Assembly: GCF_900113305.1 (NCBI RefSeq)
Contig: NZ_FOOW01000011.1
Location: 1 to 64,000, forward strand
Reading direction: 5' to 3'
Source: Prevotella sp. KH2C16
Lineage (GTDB): Bacteria; Bacteroidota; Bacteroidia; Bacteroidales; Bacteroidaceae
Length of the DNA: 64,000 nt
The notes beneath the pieces were generated by a model, which made no database searches, had not been told where the DNA came from, and worked only from the letters and a program-made list of their open reading frames with translations. Position 1 is the first letter of the stretch. The number at the start of each line of letters is the position of its first letter. Below, in pieces: positions 44,611 to 53,519 of the stretch. A program made the translations under genes and the position numbers.

Positions 44611-46025
44611 AGATATTCAAGATCAAGCCCGAGGAACGATGGCTGGCCGTCGTCGCCCTGCTCTTCGTGGGCACACTCAACGCCTTGGTGGTGGCAGAAT
44701 ACTTCCCGCCGCTGGCCCAACCAGCTGCCGACTACCACAGCCTTGCCCGAGACACCTTTCATATCTCGGGCTTCGACGCGTGGACCTATTCCATCTTGAG
44801 CGACTGGCACGGCTGGGAATTCAATATCTATCGCCACCCGCTATTAGCCGTTTTCTGTCTTGTTCCTTTCCTGTTGAACCAAGCATTGCTGGCTCTTACG
44901 GGCGTGAACTGTGCCGTTCCCATCATGGCGGTCATCGAATTGTTTTTCGGATTCTACTCCGTTATTTTCCTTTACCGCATCCTGCGCGAGGTGGTGGGTG
45001 CCTCCCGTCCCGATGCGACGCTGCTCACCGCCCTGTTTTTCACCTTTGCCTTCATCATCCTTACCGTCATGGTGCCCGACCACTTTAATATGTCGATGTG
45101 TATGATGCTCATCTGCCTCTACATAGCGGGTGTCAAAATCGGGAAGAAGCGGTTGATGACCGTGTGGCAGACGGTGCTCCTCTTCCTCTTCACGGCGGGC
45201 GTATCGCTCAACAACGGGATAAAGATTTTCCTCGCGGCACTATTCACCAATGGGCGCAGATTCTTCCATCCGCGCTACCTGTTGCCTGCCGTCATCCTTC
45301 CCGCGGCCGTGATGTGGGGCATCGCCGTGCTCGAGTTTCAGGTCTGGGCACAGCCTTTGGAGACGGCGGCGCACCAGCGCATGGCCGCCCGCAACCGCTT
45401 TGTCAGGGACAGCGTGTATCAGGCCTTTCGGCAACGGCATCCTGAAATGGACAGCGCCGGCATCAAGGCCGCGGCCGACAAGGAGCTCAAGCGCATGGCC
45501 TACAAGAAGTATCTGGCCAATCATACCAACCCGAAGATTGGCCGTCCGATGTCGAAGAAGGGCTTCATGGCGTGGACCGACAAGGAGACCGACCGCTGGC
45601 GCAGCGTGGTGGAGAACCTTTTCGGCGAGTCGTTACAGCTTCACAAGGCCAACCTTCTCCAGGATATCATGAAGGACAAGCGGCCGATGATCGTGCCGTA
45701 TGAGAAGGATTACTACTATGGGATTGAGGCTTTGCTGGTCTTGCTGTTCCTTGCAGGCGTCTTCTTTGCCCGTCGCAGCAGGTTTTTCTGGCTCGTCTTC
45801 TCGTGGTTTGCGTTCGATATGGCCATCTATATCGTACTGGGCTTCGGCATCAACGAGGTCTACATCATGACCTCGCAATGGGCTTTCATCCTCCCGATAG
45901 CCATGGCCTTCCTCTTCCGTGATACCCGCGGATGGCTCCGCATGGCGTTGCGGGCGACGACGGGAGCACTCGCCTTGTATCTCATTATCTATAACGGCAG
46001 CCTGATCTTGACGCACCTGAGCTGA
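44604..46025 (+). CDS. Polytopic membrane protein, GT-C-like, paralog 2
   Basis: A 473-residue paralog of the preceding gene: KPEERWLAVVALL at the start, FHISGFDAWTYSILSDW and FNIYRHPLL in the first loop, AGVSLNNGIKIFLAALF in the middle, and WFAFDMAIYIVLGFGINEVY late, all matching the neighbour. It overlaps the neighbour by 7 bp and ends the plus-strand operon. Two copies may add two different sugars or act on different acceptors. Confidence 0.6.
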   Translation: MLKIFKIKPEERWLAVVALLFVGTLNALVVAEYFPPLAQPAADYHSLARDTFHISGFDAWTYSILSDWHGWEFNIYRHPLLAVFCLVPFLLNQALLALTGVNCAVPIMAVIELFFGFYSVIFLYRILREVVGASRPDATLLTALFFTFAFIILTVMVPDHFNMSMCMMLICLYIAGVKIGKKRLMTVWQTVLLFLFTAGVSLNNGIKIFLAALFTNGRRFFHPRYLLPAVILPAAVMWGIAVLEFQVWAQPLETAAHQRMAARNRFVRDSVYQAFRQRHPEMDSAGIKAAADKELKRMAYKKYLANHTNPKIGRPMSKKGFMAWTDKETDRWRSVVENLFGESLQLHKANLLQDIMKDKRPMIVPYEKDYYYGIEALLVLLFLAGVFFARRSRFFWLVFSWFAFDMAIYIVLGFGINEVYIMTSQWAFILPIAMAFLFRDTRGWLRMALRATTGALALYLIIYNGSLILTHLS

Positions 46026-46075
46026 CCTCGTGCGGCCGTTGTCTTGACGGTCTGCCGTCAGAAGCTTGACAAAAT

Positions 46076-46141
46076 CGGCGATTTTGTCAGACAATCTCGC
46101 CGATTTTGTCCCACGATTTCGCCGATTTTGTCGCGCTGAAA
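46076..46141. repeat. 22-bp phased array, CGCCGATTTTG type
   Basis: Units start at 46076, 46098 and 46120 in the gap between two convergent operons. Units 2 and 3 are CGCCGATTTTGTC plus variable bases; unit 1 has CGGCGATTTTGTC. Confidence 0.85.
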
Positions 46142-46173
46142 GCCGTTAGAAAGAAACGGTCTTGCCGTCGGCC

Positions 46174-47085
46174 TTAGAATCGGAACCAGCCTTTCACCAT
46201 GCCGCGGAGCCGTCTGAAGACTTTTGCCCGGAAGCTGTTGGTGCGGCCGTAGTAGCGTTCGAAGGCCTTACGGGCGGCTTCGTTTTCCTCGACGGGCGAT
46301 ATTTTCTCCACCCGGAGAGGCTGCATCCACAGGCGGGAGACATAGGGATCGCCCGAGATGGAGTTCGTGCCCGACCCGTCGAGACCCTCGTTGGAGACGA
46401 GGGAACGCCCTACATTCAGCGACAGGATGTCCTCTAAGAAGAGCGAGGCGTTCCAACGGATGGCCCAGGAATTGTTTTTCCCCTCAATCTGACGGCGCAG
46501 CATGCGTGTGAAGCCGTAGGTGCCGTTGAAGTCGAAGCGTCTCGTGAGTCTTCTTTCCTCTAATTTCCGCAAAAGTTCCCGCCCGTCGGGATTGAAGTGC
46601 GCCCACGCCCGTTGCCAGGTGGCCCACCCCCAACTACCCGTCCATTGGATGAGGAAGGTGTCGGGCAGGGTGGCATCCTGCGTGAAGTCGCACGCCTGGA
46701 TGTGTCCCACGCGGGGCTCGTCCTTGTAGGTCTCGAGGGCCTCGTTCATGAACCGTAGGAAGTAGGGCGACACCACGAGGTCGTCTTCGAGCACGATGAC
46801 GCGCCCGTGCCGGTTGATAACCGTCGACACGCCGTCGATCACATTGCGGGCTAACCCCCAGTTCTCGGTACGCTCGATGATGTGCACCTGCCTGAAACCG
46901 GTGGCACCATGCACGGTTTTCCTCACCTGCCTGACGGCCTCCTCATCGGCTGCCGACCGTGCCGCGTCGGAATAGACATAGAGTTCTGAATCCTTCGCCT
47001 CCGCGTTTTGCAGGAGCGAGGCCAGTCCCCGCTCCACATGGAGGGGGCGATTATAGACAAAGAGTAATATCGGTGCAAGTTCCAT
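46174..47085 (-). CDS. Glycosyltransferase (GNT-I/GT2-like)
   Basis: A 303-residue protein with a nucleotide-diphospho-sugar transferase fold: PILLFVYNRPLHVERGLASL at the start, GRVIVLEDDLVVSPYFLRFM with the EDD metal motif, and WTGSWGWATWQRAWAHF downstream. Similar proteins occur in Bacteroidetes O-antigen and capsule clusters. Sugar and linkage unknown. Last gene of the minus-strand cluster, 1-bp overlap with the preceding stop. Confidence 0.8.
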   Translation of the reverse strand: MELAPILLFVYNRPLHVERGLASLLQNAEAKDSELYVYSDAARSAADEEAVRQVRKTVHGATGFRQVHIIERTENWGLARNVIDGVSTVINRHGRVIVLEDDLVVSPYFLRFMNEALETYKDEPRVGHIQACDFTQDATLPDTFLIQWTGSWGWATWQRAWAHFNPDGRELLRKLEERRLTRRFDFNGTYGFTRMLRRQIEGKNNSWAIRWNASLFLEDILSLNVGRSLVSNEGLDGSGTNSISGDPYVSRLWMQPLRVEKISPVEENEAARKAFERYYGRTNSFRAKVFRRLRGMVKGWFRF

Positions 47086-47975
47086 TATACATAGTTTCTT
47101 AGGTCTACATGCTGTGAAAGTTCGCGCGCCTTGACCACTTCTCCCGTGCGGAAGAGCAGTCCGAGGCCGATGGAGAGATAGGTGAAGCCGTAGCCCCAGC
47201 GGCCCTTGGCAAACGACTGCAGGGACTTCTTGCCCACCGCCAGCACGCCTAAGGCGAAGGCCTTGCCGAAGGCGTAGTTGATATTGGTGTATTCCGAGAG
47301 GTGATAGACGCGCTCCGTGCGGAAGAACGACTGCCTCGTCTGCTGCCGGAACTCACGGTCGTGGTAGCCGAAGACGGTCGGTACGAAGCCCGTTCGCCAT
47401 CCGTAGTGGTGCAAACGGTTGGAGAGGTCCTTGTCTTCGCCGTAGTGATAGAAGACGGGAGCGAAGAATCCCACCTCGCGCAGCGCCTTCATGGGCATAT
47501 ACCAGATGGCCGCGTTGATGAAGGGCACCTCTATGAGCTCGTCTTTCGGCAGGTTTTCGGGGCTGTCGATGCCGCAGTAGACGCTGAAGCCGTGCTCTAT
47601 CTTATCGCCGTTGCCCGTCAGATGGACGGGCGAGAGAACCCCGAAGTCGGGATGGCGGCGACTGGTCTCCACGAGGGCGGCCAGGGTGTCGGCGTCAATC
47701 CATGCGTCCTGGTTCAGCAGGAGCACGCCGTCGTAGTCTTCACGGTCGGCCTTGTGCAGCCCGATGTTGTTCGCCTTGCCGAAGCCGAGGTTGCTCTTGT
47801 TCTCGATGAGGGTTATTTCCGGGTAGCGTTCCCGCAGGGTTCTCACGGTGTCGTCCCTGGAGCCGTTGTCCAGAACGATGATGTCTACCGGCATCGAGGA
47901 CGCCTTCAGGGAACCCAGACAGCGGTTCATCCACTTCGTGAAGTTATAGGAAACGATGATGGCGAGTATTTTCAT
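47085..47975 (-). CDS. Glycosyltransferase family 2
   Basis: A 296-residue GT2 enzyme: ILAIIVSYNFTKWMNRCLGS, VDIIVLDNGSRDDTV and the LLNQDAWID acidic motif. Its order and length resemble rhamnosyl- or galactofuranosyl-type transferases (GLGKANNIG-like block FGKANNIGL). Part of the Wzx-linked cluster; sugar unknown. Confidence 0.85.
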   Translation of the reverse strand: MKILAIIVSYNFTKWMNRCLGSLKASSMPVDIIVLDNGSRDDTVRTLRERYPEITLIENKSNLGFGKANNIGLHKADREDYDGVLLLNQDAWIDADTLAALVETSRRHPDFGVLSPVHLTGNGDKIEHGFSVYCGIDSPENLPKDELIEVPFINAAIWYMPMKALREVGFFAPVFYHYGEDKDLSNRLHHYGWRTGFVPTVFGYHDREFRQQTRQSFFRTERVYHLSEYTNINYAFGKAFALGVLAVGKKSLQSFAKGRWGYGFTYLSIGLGLLFRTGEVVKARELSQHVDLRNYV

Positions 47976-49801
47976 GACGGGTCTTTTTTGATGATTTCTA
48001 CTTCAATTCGTCCTATGGTGGCGGCCGTGAGGGAGTAGGTGCTGCCGAAGGAGCCGATGATGCGGCGGGTGCGCGACAGGGTGTAGAGCTCCACGAGGGC
48101 GTCTTCCATGCCCTCGGGCGTGCCTCTCTCCGCTTTCCGGGGCAGGGTGATGATGCGCCCGGGGAACTCTCTGCGCAGGTCGACCTTTACTTCCTCGTCG
48201 TCGGAAGCCAGATAGAAGCGGGTGTCTTCGGGCTCTTCCCGCATGCGGGCGACGAACAGCGAGGTGGGACTATACTGTATGGAGCGTTCCTGATCGGTGC
48301 GGCGGATGTGCACGCCGACCACTTTCCCGTTGAAACCGGCGGTCGTCAGGTCGATTCGCTGCTGTAGCTCGGAGACAGGACGGAAACCGTCGAAGGCGTC
48401 GGCGGGGATGTTCTGTGCCATGAAATACACATGGCTGGCAAGCCATACCTTCCTGCCCTGCGCCCAGGAGGTGAAGTTGAAGCCGGCATACATGCGCCGC
48501 GTGGCTTCCTCCTCGTCCATCCTTGCGTCAAAGAAGAGCTTTTGAAAGAGCCTTGGAAGCTGGAGGTTGCGCTTGCGGGGACGGTCGTAGACCAGCTTGT
48601 CGACGAGCGTTGCCTGTCGCAGGGATACCCCCTCGATGTCGAGCGGACGGAAAAGACGGTCGAAGCGGCAGCCCAGTCCCCAGTCTTCAAACCACAGGAC
48701 GGTGAGCTTTGTGTTGCATTCCTTCGCCAGGCGGACGGCTGCCGAGATGGCTTTCATGCGGTTGCCGAGACCGCCGGAGGGTACGAAGACGATGCTTCCA
48801 GCAGCCCGCTGCCGGATTCGGGGTAAAGGAATGAACTTTGAAACCACCTTCCGGCATGTCGTCAGCGTGTGTTTCAGTAGTGAGGGGTTTTGCTCCGAGA
48901 CCTTCAGAAACTCGGTTTCCCTCGTGATGTCGGCCTCCGTCCACTCGGGCATATACTGATGGGCGAGCTGTAGGAAATCGTCGGCATCGGCGTCTTCACC
49001 CTCGCTTCGGAGGAGGATTGACTGGTTGAGGCAGTTGCGGGCGTTGGCTTTGCGGAGCAGAGCGTAGACCTCCCGGTCGCGTTCCTGGAAGTAGCCGAGG
49101 AGCAGGTCTCGGTTTTTCAGGGAGATGAGGGCACGCTTCTTGCGCCCTCCTCCCGTCCAGATGCTCGACTCGAGCTTGCGATAGACCGCCATCACGCGCC
49201 TCATGTAGTAGACATCCCCATGCTGCGCGTTGAGCATGTGCATGATGAAGTCGTAGCTCGTAACCTGGTCCATCCAGTCGGGGAGCGGTCCGAAGAGGCC
49301 GCGGCGATAGAATACGGAGACATTGGTGATGGGGTTGCAGAGGGCAAGATCGTGCAAGGAGACGGTCTCTTTCTGGCCTCCGTTGCTGAGGCTCTTGGTT
49401 CCGTTGGCCTCATAGAAGTTCACCACGCGATGGAAACACATGCTGTATTGTGGGTGGGCATCCATGAAGTCGGCCTGTATCTGGAGCTTGCGCGCGTCCG
49501 TCCAGTAGTCGTCAGCCTCGCAGACGGCGATGTACTGTCCTCTTGCGAGGTTATAGGTCTCGATGTAATTGCGCGCCAGTCCGAGGTTCTCGGTGTTCTC
49601 GTGGAGGACGATCTGTTCCGGATAGCGCTCCTTCCAGGCCTGGCAGCGGGTCAGGGTGCCGTCGCAGCTGTGGTCGTCGCCGATGATGAGCTCTATCGGG
49701 AACGAGGTCTGCTGCAAGACCACGCTGCGGATGGCCTCGTCGATGTATTGCTCTTGGTTGTAGGCGAGCATCAGCACGCTCACCTTGATGGCGTTCTCCA
49801 T
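47972..49801 (-). CDS. Bifunctional GT2 glycosyltransferase - fucosyltransferase-like protein
   Basis: A 609-residue fusion. Residues 1 to about 240: GT2 domain (VSVLMLAYNQEQYIDEAIRS, LIIGDDHSCDGT, AVCEADDYWTD). Residues about 335-609: a GT-B-type domain starting FVPSGGLGNRMKAISAAVRL and carrying VVGVHIRRTDQERS, the HxRRxD motif of alpha-1,2/1,6-fucosyltransferase-like enzymes, and IGSFGSTYSLTAA. It may add two successive sugars. It overlaps the next gene by 4 bp and follows wzx by 3 bp. Confidence 0.8.
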   Translation of the reverse strand: MENAIKVSVLMLAYNQEQYIDEAIRSVVLQQTSFPIELIIGDDHSCDGTLTRCQAWKERYPEQIVLHENTENLGLARNYIETYNLARGQYIAVCEADDYWTDARKLQIQADFMDAHPQYSMCFHRVVNFYEANGTKSLSNGGQKETVSLHDLALCNPITNVSVFYRRGLFGPLPDWMDQVTSYDFIMHMLNAQHGDVYYMRRVMAVYRKLESSIWTGGGRKKRALISLKNRDLLLGYFQERDREVYALLRKANARNCLNQSILLRSEGEDADADDFLQLAHQYMPEWTEADITRETEFLKVSEQNPSLLKHTLTTCRKVVSKFIPLPRIRQRAAGSIVFVPSGGLGNRMKAISAAVRLAKECNTKLTVLWFEDWGLGCRFDRLFRPLDIEGVSLRQATLVDKLVYDRPRKRNLQLPRLFQKLFFDARMDEEEATRRMYAGFNFTSWAQGRKVWLASHVYFMAQNIPADAFDGFRPVSELQQRIDLTTAGFNGKVVGVHIRRTDQERSIQYSPTSLFVARMREEPEDTRFYLASDDEEVKVDLRREFPGRIITLPRKAERGTPEGMEDALVELYTLSRTRRIIGSFGSTYSLTAATIGRIEVEIIKKDPS

Positions 49802-49804
49802 ATC

Positions 49805-51241
49805 TTATTTCCTTGTTTTCAGCAGTTCGAGCGACTCCCGCAGTATCTTGCTTCCGCTACAGTAAGTGATGAGAAAGTAGACCGCCACACCCGTAATCAT
49901 CTGGCAGACGAGTAGCAGGAGTTGGTTGCCGATGACGAGGCTTACCGCCCATACCGCCGCCATCATGAGCAGGGAGACGGCCAGATAGGGCAGGATGTCG
50001 CGCACCTGGTGCATGAACCGGTAGCCCGTATACCGCTGGGTGTAGGCCATGTTGATAATGTAGACGAAGAGGCGGACGCTGATGAGCCCGGCCACCATCG
50101 CCAGTACGCCCTGTCGGAGGAGCAGGATGATGGCCACGGCGGTGAGCGCAATCTTGAAGAGTTCTATCTTCAGAATGCCCGACGAGCGGCCGCTCACCTT
50201 GATGAAGTTATTGTTGATGGCCGTGAGAATCGTGAAACAGCCGCCCATGCAGAGCAGTTGGAAGAACGGGATGGCCGCCCACCAGGCCTCCTTGAACAGC
50301 AGGCGGAAGAGGGCGGGGGCCACGGCAATGGCTCCGCACATCATCGGAAAGGTGAGGAAGGCCGTGAAGCGGATGGACTTGCGATAGGCGTTTATCAGTC
50401 GTTCGTGCTCGTCCTGTATGCCCGAGAATATCGGGTAGGTGGCGTTCTGGATGCTTCCGTAGACGAGGCTCACGATAGGGTCGCAGATTTTATTTCCCTG
50501 CGTGAAGTAGCCGAGTTCGCGTTTCGGATAGAGTTTGGGCAGCACGAGGGAGTATATATTCAGGAAAACGGTGTTGACGAGGCCGGCGGCGAGCAGACTG
50601 GAGGAGAACCCGAAGAGCTCGCGGAGCAGTCGGAAGCTGAAGTAACGCTTGGGCCGCCAGTCGTTCCAGAGCCAGAGCAGGGTGCTCTTCGAGGCCGCGA
50701 GCGTTACGGGTTGCCATGCCAGCGTCCACACGCCGCAGCCGCTGGCGGCCATGCCGACGGCACATGCCGACGAGAAGAGCATCGAGAGGAGGTCGACCTT
50801 GGCCAGGTGACGGAAGCGGATGTGCTTGTTCAGCAGGGTGTTCTGTATCAGCATGGTGGCATTGAGGGGCAGGACGAGGAATACCACGGCGGCAAGCCGT
50901 GTGAGCAGGGGCTCGTGGAAGTAGGCCACGATGAGGGGAGTGGCCGCCATCAAGAGGGCGTAGAGCAGGAGGCTCATGGCCAGGTTGAACCAGAAGACGG
51001 TGCTGAAATCGCGGTCGTCGGCCTGTTTCTTCTGGATGAGTGCCGCCCCGAATCCGCTCTCGATGATGAGGTTGCCGATGGCAGTGAAGATGGCGAGCAT
51101 GGCCACGAGGGCATAGTCGTCGGGAAACAGGATGTTTGCCACGATGACGGCGACGACGAATTGCAGGACTTGCTGTCCGAAGCGGTCGACGAAATTCCAT
51201 AGTAAAGCACCTATCGTTTTCTCTTTCAGGGATTCGGGCAT
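49805..51241 (-). CDS. Polysaccharide/lipid-linked glycan flippase (Wzx-like)
   Basis: A 478-residue protein with about 12-14 membrane segments, of the MOP/PST polysaccharide exporter family. The N-terminal KTIGALLWNFVDRFGQQVLQ, FPDDYALVAMLAIF and ESGFGAALIQKKQ are typical. It would move undecaprenyl-linked oligosaccharide to the periplasm. First gene of the minus-strand glycan cluster. Confidence 0.88.
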   Translation of the reverse strand: MPESLKEKTIGALLWNFVDRFGQQVLQFVVAVIVANILFPDDYALVAMLAIFTAIGNLIIESGFGAALIQKKQADDRDFSTVFWFNLAMSLLLYALLMAATPLIVAYFHEPLLTRLAAVVFLVLPLNATMLIQNTLLNKHIRFRHLAKVDLLSMLFSSACAVGMAASGCGVWTLAWQPVTLAASKSTLLWLWNDWRPKRYFSFRLLRELFGFSSSLLAAGLVNTVFLNIYSLVLPKLYPKRELGYFTQGNKICDPIVSLVYGSIQNATYPIFSGIQDEHERLINAYRKSIRFTAFLTFPMMCGAIAVAPALFRLLFKEAWWAAIPFFQLLCMGGCFTILTAINNNFIKVSGRSSGILKIELFKIALTAVAIILLLRQGVLAMVAGLISVRLFVYIINMAYTQRYTGYRFMHQVRDILPYLAVSLLMMAAVWAVSLVIGNQLLLLVCQMITGVAVYFLITYCSGSKILRESLELLKTRK

Positions 51242-51262
51242 GGATATCTTTCTTAGTAGGTA

Positions 51263-51366
51263 AGGAGTTATGGAGTTAAGGGAGTTAAGACATTAGCCTG
51301 TTCCGTGCCTCCCCGCTCCGCAGCATTGAGGAGTTGGAGGAGTTAGGGAGTTAAGAAGTTAAGACG
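51263..51366. repeat. GGAGTTAAG-type direct repeats upstream of wzx
   Basis: Two clusters of the 9-10-nt unit GGAGTTA(A)G (51263-51291 and 51329-51366) are separated by a GC-rich spacer. The 51242-51536 gap holds nothing else I can name apart from a possible terminator for the OMP gene. Confidence 0.6.
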
Positions 51367-51536
51367 AAAGTCTTTGTTCTTGGGCCTGCTCCTGCCATTC
51401 CTATACCTTATATTATATAGGCGCAAAGATAAATAAAAAAAACGAGAAAGACTCCCAAATATCAAAAGAAACTGCGGGGGGCAGGGTCTTTTGGGGGAAT
51501 CTTTCCCGTTTTCCGAAGTTCGCTCGGCCGCTTTGG

Positions 51537-52256
51537 TCAGAGTCCGAACTTATAGCCGAGGGTGAAGGTGAACACGCTGTTGCGCGAAGAACCCATGCCG
51601 CTCTTTTCGAGATTGGTGAGCCCGAGAAGATAGTGAGCGTCGAGCACCACCTGCTTATACTCGTAGGAAATACCCATGGGGATGCCGAGGTCGAACTTGC
51701 GCACGGCATCCTTCATCGAAGCGTCTACATAAGTGCTTTGCACAGAGATGTCGTTTGGGTCGAAGTTGATAATTCCCGTATTTCCGGAAGGTTGTTCCGA
51801 CAGCTTTGCGGAAAGGATGTTTCCCTTTTCGTGTGCCCTCAACAGGTAGCCCATCTGCAGGCCGGCATGTAGGGCGAGGCCTTTCCAGACATAGAAGTTG
51901 GCCTGTACGGGCAGCGTGAGGAAGTCTAAGTCTTCACGCACATTGTCGGCCTTGATGATATAGGCCACCTGTTTTCCGTTCTCCTCCCCTATAGCTCCAA
52001 AGGCATTGTTGGCCTTGTCGCCATACTGGGCATAGGCCAGCCCGGCCGACAGCGACCACCGGTCGGAGAGTCCGTATTCGCAGTCGATGCCTACGGTGAA
52101 GCCCGGTTTGATCTTGGAACCCTCGGTGAGGCTGCCCGCCTGGTTGCCCAAGGTGAGACCCACACGGGGCTGGAGGGTGAGCATTCCTTTGCTGGTCTGT
52201 GCATAAATGCCGCTTACGGAAAGGGCAAGCAGCAGAGATAGAATTGTTTTCTTCAT
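51537..52256 (-). CDS. Outer membrane beta-barrel protein
   Basis: A 239-residue protein with a signal peptide (MKKTILSLLLALSVSGIYAQ) and alternating strands, ending VFTFTLGYKFGL. It resembles the OMP at 8632-9186 in opening (QPRVGLTLGNQAGSLTEGSK), in the order of blocks (GIDCEYGLSDRWSLSAGLAY, LPVQANFYVWKGLALHAGLQ) and at its C-terminus, but has a longer central loop. Function unknown. Confidence 0.82.
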   Translation of the reverse strand: MKKTILSLLLALSVSGIYAQTSKGMLTLQPRVGLTLGNQAGSLTEGSKIKPGFTVGIDCEYGLSDRWSLSAGLAYAQYGDKANNAFGAIGEENGKQVAYIIKADNVREDLDFLTLPVQANFYVWKGLALHAGLQMGYLLRAHEKGNILSAKLSEQPSGNTGIINFDPNDISVQSTYVDASMKDAVRKFDLGIPMGISYEYKQVVLDAHYLLGLTNLEKSGMGSSRNSVFTFTLGYKFGL

Positions 52257-52290
52257 TGCTTATTATATCTTAAAGTTTCAAATTCAGATT

Positions 52291-52323
52291 GCAAAAGTAT
52301 GATTTTTTTTTTTACACAGCAAA
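52291..52323 (-). promoter_or_regulatory. Promoter of the OMP gene
   Basis: TTTG (52323-52320), a 20-nt A-rich spacer and TACTTTTGC (52299-52291) on the minus strand. Confidence 0.7.
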
Positions 52324-52468
52324 GGTTTTGACTAAAAAATATATAAAAAAGAGGTCTCAAGGACTATTTTCTGGAAAATCCGGACACCGATTCCTATAGA
52401 TGTAGAGATGGCCGCCGGCAGCGGTAGCAGGTGCCTTTTTCTGTTATAGAGACCGTTAACGGGAAAAT

Positions 52469-52556
52469 AAAATAACTGATTTTATAGACTAAAATAACTG
52501 ATTTCATAATGTAAAATAACTTATTTTACTTATTAAAATAACTTATTTTGCTCAAT
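52469..52556. repeat. 22-bp phased array, AAAATAACTTATTTT type, four units
   Basis: Units start at 52469, 52491, 52513 and 52535, each exactly 22 bp: AAAATAACT(G/T)ATTT(T/C) plus 7 variable bases. The core is a near-perfect palindrome. It lies in the 790-bp gap between divergent genes (OMP and rplM); the 52560-52805 remainder shows no gene. Confidence 0.85.
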
Positions 52557-52809
52557 GAATCTGCTTACTTTATTCTTCCGATAGCGACAAAAAGGATTCC
52601 GGGGAACGGCTTTTCAGGTGTGGCGGGACGGCTTCATGGATTTTCGCTTGTGTCTCGCGACATCTTCCGCGTCCATTTTCGGGGAGACTGGAGCTTGCTC
52701 TCCGTGCTCTCTACGATTGTTTTTCCCTGCGCTTCCAATATCATGGAGTGATAAATAAACTTAATTTTGTTAATAATTCAAAAATCCCTTTGTTTTGCTC
52801 CCTCCTGTT

Positions 52810-52841
52810 CTTGTCGGATTTATAAATAATGAGTAATTTTG
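52810..52841 (+). promoter_or_regulatory. rplM operon promoter
   Basis: CTTG (52810-52813), a 20-nt spacer and TAATTTTG (52834-52841). Confidence 0.7.
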
Positions 52842-52847
52842 CAATCC

Positions 52848-53045
52848 GATTGATTGGGGCACGCTTAGAGCCCCGCGCAGGGTTGTGTTAATAGTGCCGC
52901 CTTTGGCCGGACGGTGCGGTTAGTGAATCAGCCGTGCATCAGAGCGAAAGCCATGGATGGTCTCTTTTAGACTGGAGGCGCCGTGAGGTCTCTGTTAGAA
53001 TTAACAAGGAAAAATGTTTTTTAGTAGTAAAATTTAAATTTTAAG
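52848..53045 (+). promoter_or_regulatory. Long structured leader of rplM (candidate L13 autoregulatory RNA)
   Basis: The promoter predicts a leader of about 200 nt. It contains several pairing segments, such as GGGGC (52856) with GCCCC and later GGTCTC/GAGGTC arms around 52957-52999, and the most GC-rich non-coding stretch near this operon. L13 leaders that bind the protein are known in several phyla, Bacteroidia among them as far as I recall. A covariance-model search is needed to name it. Confidence 0.4.
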
Positions 53046-53507
53046 ATGAACACTTTAAGTTACAAGACTATTTCCGTGAACAAGGAAACAGCTACAAAGG
53101 AGTGGGTGGTAGTGGATGCCACCGACCAGATTGTTGGTCGCCTCTGCACAAAAGTAGCCAAGTTGCTTCGTGGAAAGTACAAGCCAAACTTCACTCCCCA
53201 TGTGGACTGTGGAGACAATGTAATCATTATCAATGCCGAAAAGGTGGTTTTCACTGGTAAGAAGGAAACCGATAAGGTTTACACTCGCTATACTGGTTAT
53301 CCCGGCGGTCAGCGTTTCAACACGCCTGCGGAGCTTCGCACTCGCAAGAACGGCGTGGAGCGCATCGTCCGCCATGCAGTAAAGGGCATGCTGCCAAAGG
53401 GTCCTCTGGGCCGAGCTCTGCTCAAGAACCTCTATGTCTATGAAGGTCCGGAGCATCAGCAGCAGGCTCAAAAACCAAAGTCAATCGATATTAACCAGTA
53501 TAAATAA
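53046..53507 (+). CDS. rplM: 50S ribosomal protein L13
   Basis: A 153-residue protein with the L13 signature blocks WVVVDATDQIVGRL and GDNVIIINAEKVVFTGKK, and the late GMLPKGPLGRALLKNLYVYEG. First gene of the L13-S9-S2-EF-Ts series. Confidence 0.97.
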   Translation: MNTLSYKTISVNKETATKEWVVVDATDQIVGRLCTKVAKLLRGKYKPNFTPHVDCGDNVIIINAEKVVFTGKKETDKVYTRYTGYPGGQRFNTPAELRTRKNGVERIVRHAVKGMLPKGPLGRALLKNLYVYEGPEHQQQAQKPKSIDINQYK

Positions 53508-53519
53508 TTGAGGATAAAG

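Noticed and set aside
49922..51202. 426-codon plus-strand frame opposite the flippase gene
   Set aside because: The protein is very rich in E, H, G and R with no domains, while the opposite strand encodes a clear membrane transporter.
52548..52751. 67-codon ORF in the gap before rplM
   Set aside because: It starts inside the 22-bp array, has no promoter or family match, and ends before the rplM promoter.
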